Shown in pieces: positions 60,631 to 64,000 of a DNA stretch of 64,000 bases. Location of the stretch: NCBI RefSeq assembly GCF_000219915.2, contig NC_017964.1, positions 1,922,001-1,986,000 of the forward strand, given 5' to 3'. Both the position numbers and the translations under genes were made by a program. Position 1 is the first letter of the stretch; each line of letters starts with the position of its first letter. The DNA comes from Advenella kashmirensis WT001. GTDB lineage: Bacteria; Pseudomonadota; Gammaproteobacteria; Burkholderiales; Burkholderiaceae_B. The notes beneath the pieces were generated by a model. It saw nothing but the letters and a program-made list of their open reading frames with translations. It was not told the DNA's origin and searched no databases.

Positions 60631-60659
60631 ATGACTTGTTTGTGACAGAATAGTGACTA
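60631..60659 (-). promoter_or_regulatory. Pho box upstream of ugpB
   Basis: On the minus strand TAGTCAC (from 60659), CTGTCAC (from 60648) and AAGTCAT (from 60637) repeat at exactly 11-base intervals. The last two with their 4-base spacer match the PhoB consensus CTGTCAT-N4-CTGTCAT in most positions. It lies about 70-95 bases before the ugpB ATG. This predicts induction by phosphate limitation. Confidence 0.85.
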
Positions 60660-60790
60660 TCCCTAACCCGTCCGTGGTGCCGGCGTTTGTCGTGAAAGTC
60701 CAGTAAAATCACCCGTTTGCTTGTCTTTTTGTCTGACTCAGCGTATTTTCTGATGTGCGGTCGGGCATTAGCAGAGTACAATCCCTGACC

Positions 60791-61659
60791 ATGAAAAATT
60801 CACTTACTATCGCTTTTATTGGCGGCGGAAATATGGCAGGCGCCATGTTGGGCGGCCTGCTTGGAAACTTGTGCCAGCCCCAGGATATTCTTGTCGTGGA
60901 CCCGAACCAGGAGACGCGTTCGGCATGGGAAAGCAAGGGCGTAGCCACCGCAGCCGCCGCTTCCGAGGTGCTCAGTCAATATAAAGTCTGGATTTATGCC
61001 GTCAAGCCGCAAGTCATGCAGCAGGCCATCCATGCGTCGCACCGGTTTTTGCAGAAAGACACGCTGGTAATCAGTATTGCCGCCGGTCTTACCACGACAT
61101 CACTTGCCGGCTGGCTTGACCAGGCAGAGCCCGCAAGCGCCACCCGGCTTATTCGCTGCATGCCCAACACTCCGGCGCTGATCCGTCAGGGCATCACGGG
61201 GCTGTACGCCATGCCTGACGTACCGTCATCGGACCGGGATCTGGCTCAGGATGTGCTCAGTTCTATTGGCGAAGTGGTCTGGGTAGACAATGAAGCGCAG
61301 TTGGACGCAGTCACGGCACTTTCGGGCAGTGGTCCTGCGTATGTTTTCCTGTTTATTGAATCGTTGATTGCCGGCGGCATCAGCCTGGGGCTCAGCCAGG
61401 AACAGGCGCAGCGTCTTGCTCTGTCCACGCTCAAGGGCGCAAGCCTGCTTGCCGCCGGCTCTGAGGATCCGCCGGCACGATTGCGGGAAAACGTCACCTC
61501 GCCAGGCGGCACCACGGCTGCCGCGCTGAATCGGTTCGCACAGGCGATTTTGCAGGATTGGTACAGGCGGCCATGCAGGCGGCTAATGACCGCGCTGCCC
61601 AAATGGCACAGGAGTCGGCCGCAGCCGGCCAGTCCGCTCAAGATTCAGGAAAGAAATAA
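60791..61659 (+). CDS. proC: pyrroline-5-carboxylate reductase, one frameshift near the C-terminus
   Basis: Last step of proline synthesis, reducing pyrroline-5-carboxylate with NAD(P)H. The Rossmann start IAFIGGGNMAGAMLGGLL, RCMPNTPALIRQG, ALSGSGPAYVFLFIESL and RENVTSPGGTTAAALN are diagnostic. The frame breaks at about 61543; one added base restores GDFAGLVQAAMQAANDRAAQ and a stop at 61659, for 289 aa. Without repair the gene seems fused to the next one, which is an artefact. The transporter gene begins one base later. Confidence 0.93.
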
Positions 61660-61660
61660 C

Positions 61661-62221
61661 ATGAATACCACAAGATTTGAAAAAATGACGATCAAGCAGA
61701 CGCTGCTGGCTGTTGCCATCATGGGGCTGATCATCGTGTCGTCCAATATTCTGGTGCAGCCGCAGTTCCATATCAATGCCTGGCTGACCTGGGGTGCCAT
61801 CACGTATCCCATCTGCTTTCTGGTAACCGATCTGCTGAACCGGCGCTTCGGCCCCGCAAGAGCCCGCCGTGTGGTGTCTATCGGGTTTATCTTTGCCGTG
61901 CTGGCTTCCTATGCCGTGGCTGACTCGCGCATCGCGATCGCCTCCGGCGTGGCATTTCTCACGGCGCAGTTGCTCGATATCCTGGTGTTTGACAGGCTGC
62001 GCGACAAATCCTGGTGGAAGGCGCCGTTCATCGCAGGCTGGCTGGCAGCTATTATCGACACTTTCCTGTTTTTCGGTGTGGCCTTTGCTGGCACCGATGT
62101 ACCCTGGGTGACGCTGGCCACGGGCGATGTGGGCATCAAATTGATCATCAATGCGATGCTGCTGGCACCGTTCCGGGTCCTGATGTGGAATCTTGGTCGC
62201 CCACGCAGTGTCCAGGCGTAA
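61661..62221 (+). CDS. queuosine precursor transporter (YhhQ/VUT family)
   Basis: A 186-aa inner-membrane protein with about five or six membrane segments (TLLAVAIMGLIIVSSNILV first). It carries the family motif AITYPICFLVTDLLNRRFGP and the C-terminal GIKLIINAMLLAPFRVL. YhhQ proteins import preQ0/preQ1 precursors of the tRNA base queuosine. It starts one base after the repaired proC stop, so the two are probably co-transcribed. Confidence 0.92.
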   Translation: MNTTRFEKMTIKQTLLAVAIMGLIIVSSNILVQPQFHINAWLTWGAITYPICFLVTDLLNRRFGPARARRVVSIGFIFAVLASYAVADSRIAIASGVAFLTAQLLDILVFDRLRDKSWWKAPFIAGWLAAIIDTFLFFGVAFAGTDVPWVTLATGDVGIKLIINAMLLAPFRVLMWNLGRPRSVQA

Positions 62222-62378
62222 CGGCAATAAACGCAGCATAAGGGAGCCAGACGAGCGTAAGGGTTAACCGTTACGCTTGTTTCATCAGAAACGACTAATC
62301 CAATAAGAGCATCGGGACCGCCACTCACTCATTTCAGACCTGTTTGCAGCGGGGTGAGGACGGCACGGGGAGCACATT

Positions 62379-63304
62379 ATGCAGGAATTTCTACCTCAAT
62401 TCATTCAACAACTGATCAACGGCATGTCGCTGGGTGCGATCTATGCACTGATCGCCATCGGTTACACCATGGTGTATGGCATTATCGGCATGATTAACTT
62501 TGCCCACGGCGAAATCTATATGATTGGCGCCTATGTGGGGCTGGTGACGCTCTCGGCACTGGGTATTAATCATGGGATTCCGATACCGCTGGTAATTATC
62601 GCCATGCTGTTGATCTCGGCCGTTGTTACCGGTTTTTACGGTTATGCGGTCGAGAAGATTGCCTATCGGCCGCTGCGTGGCAGCCCGCGACTGGTGGCAT
62701 TGATCTCCGCCATCGGTATGTCCATTTTTCTGCAGAACTGGGTCGCGATCGGGCAGGGTTCGCGCGATATGGCGGTTCCCAATCTGCTGGCCGGATCGTT
62801 CCAGTTCAGCCTGGGTGGTGATTTTGCCATTACGCTGACCTATTCCCGGCTGATGATCATGGGCGTGGTGTTTGCGTTGATGATCGCACTGACACTTTTC
62901 ATTCGCCACTCCCGCATGGGGCGTGCGTCTCGTGCCTGTTCCCAGGATATGCGTATGGCCAGCCTGCTGGGTATTGACACTAACCGTGTCATTTCGTTCA
63001 CGTTCATTCTGGGCGCCGTGCTGGCTGCAGTCGGTGGCGTACTGATCGCATTGACCATAGGCAAACTGAATCCGTTCATTGGCTTCATTGCCGGTATCAA
63101 GGCATTTACAGCTGCGGTGCTTGGCGGCATCGGCAGTGTACCGCGCGCATTCTGGGTGGCCTGTTGCTGGGGGTAGCGGAAACCATGGCTGCCGCCTACA
63201 TTGGTTCGGAATACAAGGATATTGTGGCTTTTGGCTTGCTGGTGCTGATCCTGTTATTCAGACCGACTGGGTTGCTGGGTAAACCGGAGGTGGAAAAAGT
63301 ATGA
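62379..63304 (+). CDS. livH: branched-chain amino acid ABC transporter permease LivH, one frameshift
   Basis: A 308-aa permease with about eight membrane segments. Typical stretches are QLINGMSLGAIYALIAIGYT, MVYGIIGMINFAHGE and ERIAYRPL-like EKIAYRPLRGSPRLVALI. The frame breaks at about 63149; one added base restores AILGGLLLGVAETMAAAYIG and LLFRPTGLLGKPEVEKV. Its stop overlaps the livM ATG by four bases (ATGA). The substrate-binding protein of the set is likely the gene at 54.8 kb or one beyond the window. Confidence 0.93.
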
Positions 63305-64000
63305 CGCAGAATCTGAAAAACGCCGTTATTGCTACGCTGGTGGCCGGTATTCTTCTGACGCCCATTTTCGGGCTGGGCCTGGTTCGCCAGGGCATCAGCA
63401 TGGCGATTGTGCCTGACTGGAGCATCGTTTTAATAGGCATGGCAATCGTATTTGTCGTGCAACTGGTCAAGCCACTGGTTTTCAAAGGCAGCAAGACAGC
63501 GCCGGCCAAAAAGCTGCGTTCGGACAAACATGCTGTTCTTGGTCAGAAGACCATGTTCGGCTTGTTTGCCTTGATGCTGGTTATCGCCGTTGTCTGGCCC
63601 TTTTTTGGTGACCGTGGCCAGATTGATATTGCCACGCTGGTACTAATTTACATCATGCTGGGCCTGGGACTGAATATCGTGGTTGGCTTTGCGGGGTTGC
63701 TGGACCTGGGGTTTGTCGGGTTCTATGCTGTTGGCGCTTATACCTACGCATTGTTATATCACTGGGCAGGCTGGGGGTTCTGGGAAGCGCTGCCCCTGTC
63801 CGGGCTGTTTGCCGCGCTCTTTGGCTTTGTCCTGGGGTTTCCGGTACTGCGTCTGCGTGGCGACTATCTGGCTATCGTCACGCTGGGGTTTGGTGAAATT
63901 ATCCGCCTGTTGCTCACCAATCTGACCAGCCTGACCGGTGGTCCCGACGGTATTTCGGGTATTCCCAAGCCTTCGGTCTTCGGCTATGAGATGGCCCGTC
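63301..64000 (+). CDS. livM: branched-chain amino acid ABC transporter permease LivM, partial
   Basis: The first 233 codons of the partner permease, open to the right edge. An N-terminal pair of membrane segments precedes a basic linker (KGSKTAPAKKLRSDKHA), then the family core YIMLGLGLNIVVGFAGLLDL, GFYAVGAYTYALL and LGFGEIIRLLLTNLTSLTGG. It is translationally coupled to livH through a four-base overlap. No frame error appears in the visible part. Confidence 0.93.
   Translation, partial: MTQNLKNAVIATLVAGILLTPIFGLGLVRQGISMAIVPDWSIVLIGMAIVFVVQLVKPLVFKGSKTAPAKKLRSDKHAVLGQKTMFGLFALMLVIAVVWPFFGDRGQIDIATLVLIYIMLGLGLNIVVGFAGLLDLGFVGFYAVGAYTYALLYHWAGWGFWEALPLSGLFAALFGFVLGFPVLRLRGDYLAIVTLGFGEIIRLLLTNLTSLTGGPDGISGIPKPSVFGYEMAR

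Noticed and set aside
60755..62221. A 488-aa reading frame joining ProC and the queuosine-precursor transporter
   Set aside because: The junction is scrambled proC sequence. Restoring one base at about 61543 gives a normal proC C-terminus with a stop at 61659 and a separate transporter start at 61661, so the fusion is an artefact.

Overview
The window looks like ordinary chromosome from a betaproteobacterium of the family Alcaligenaceae. The signs are a Bug-type tricarboxylate-family binding protein, the order yicC/gmk/rpoZ/spoT next to a divergent rph-rdgB-hemW, the pair recG-oxyR, and an rpfE-like gene joined to recJ, prfB and lysS. An Advenella-like organism is my best guess, but nothing in the sequence proves the genus. 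I see no rRNA, tRNA, CRISPR array, transposase, integrase or phage gene.

Layout. 1-3.5 kb: a catabolic cluster (Bug binding protein, acyl-CoA dehydrogenase, two tandem IclR regulators). 3.7-8.7 kb: PhoX phosphatase, AlaX-type editing protein, His/Arg/Tyr-rich lipoprotein and an M20 amidohydrolase. 8.7-15.3 kb, minus strand: rpfE-like, recJ, small lipoprotein, prfB, SDR, lysS. 15.3-19.7 kb: an accessory stretch of short orphan genes ending in a secreted protein and an OmpA-like protein with a heptad-repeat stalk. 19.7-30 kb: lolCD, tatD, comEC, a hydrolase, a PHP phosphoesterase, greB, rlmJ and a glycerophosphodiesterase. 30-44 kb: ppiD, tesA/ybbA, spoT-rpoZ-gmk, an SDR plus pirin insertion, yicC, rph-rdgB-hemW. 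42.7-47.2 kb: the nitrogen locus glnA-ntrB-ntrC. 47.3-50.8 kb: an iron(III) ABC operon. 51-56 kb: ridA, recG, oxyR and a branched-chain amino acid binding protein. 56.2-60.6 kb: the ugp glycerol-3-phosphate operon. 60.8-64 kb: proC, a queuosine-precursor transporter, and livH-livM running off the end.

Regulation that can be read directly is unusually clear. Two GCAC-N7-GTGC NtrC sites and a -24/-12 promoter precede glnA. A Fur-box-like 19-mer precedes the iron operon. Three GTCA-containing repeats at exact 11-base spacing (a Pho box) precede ugpB. The iron and glycerol-phosphate operons both start with the binding-protein gene followed by a terminator-like hairpin before the permease genes, which would give excess binding protein. 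prfB keeps the classical autoregulatory +1 frameshift site.

Quality warning. Eighteen genes, including several expected to be essential (lysS, lolC, glnA, spoT), are broken by 22 apparent frameshifts. Every one is explained by a single missing base, and restoring it gives a full-length family-typical protein. This is most simply a systematic base-undercall problem in the assembly, so I annotate these as intact genes with a suspected sequence error. No clearly new multi-gene system was found; the best leads are listed as findings.
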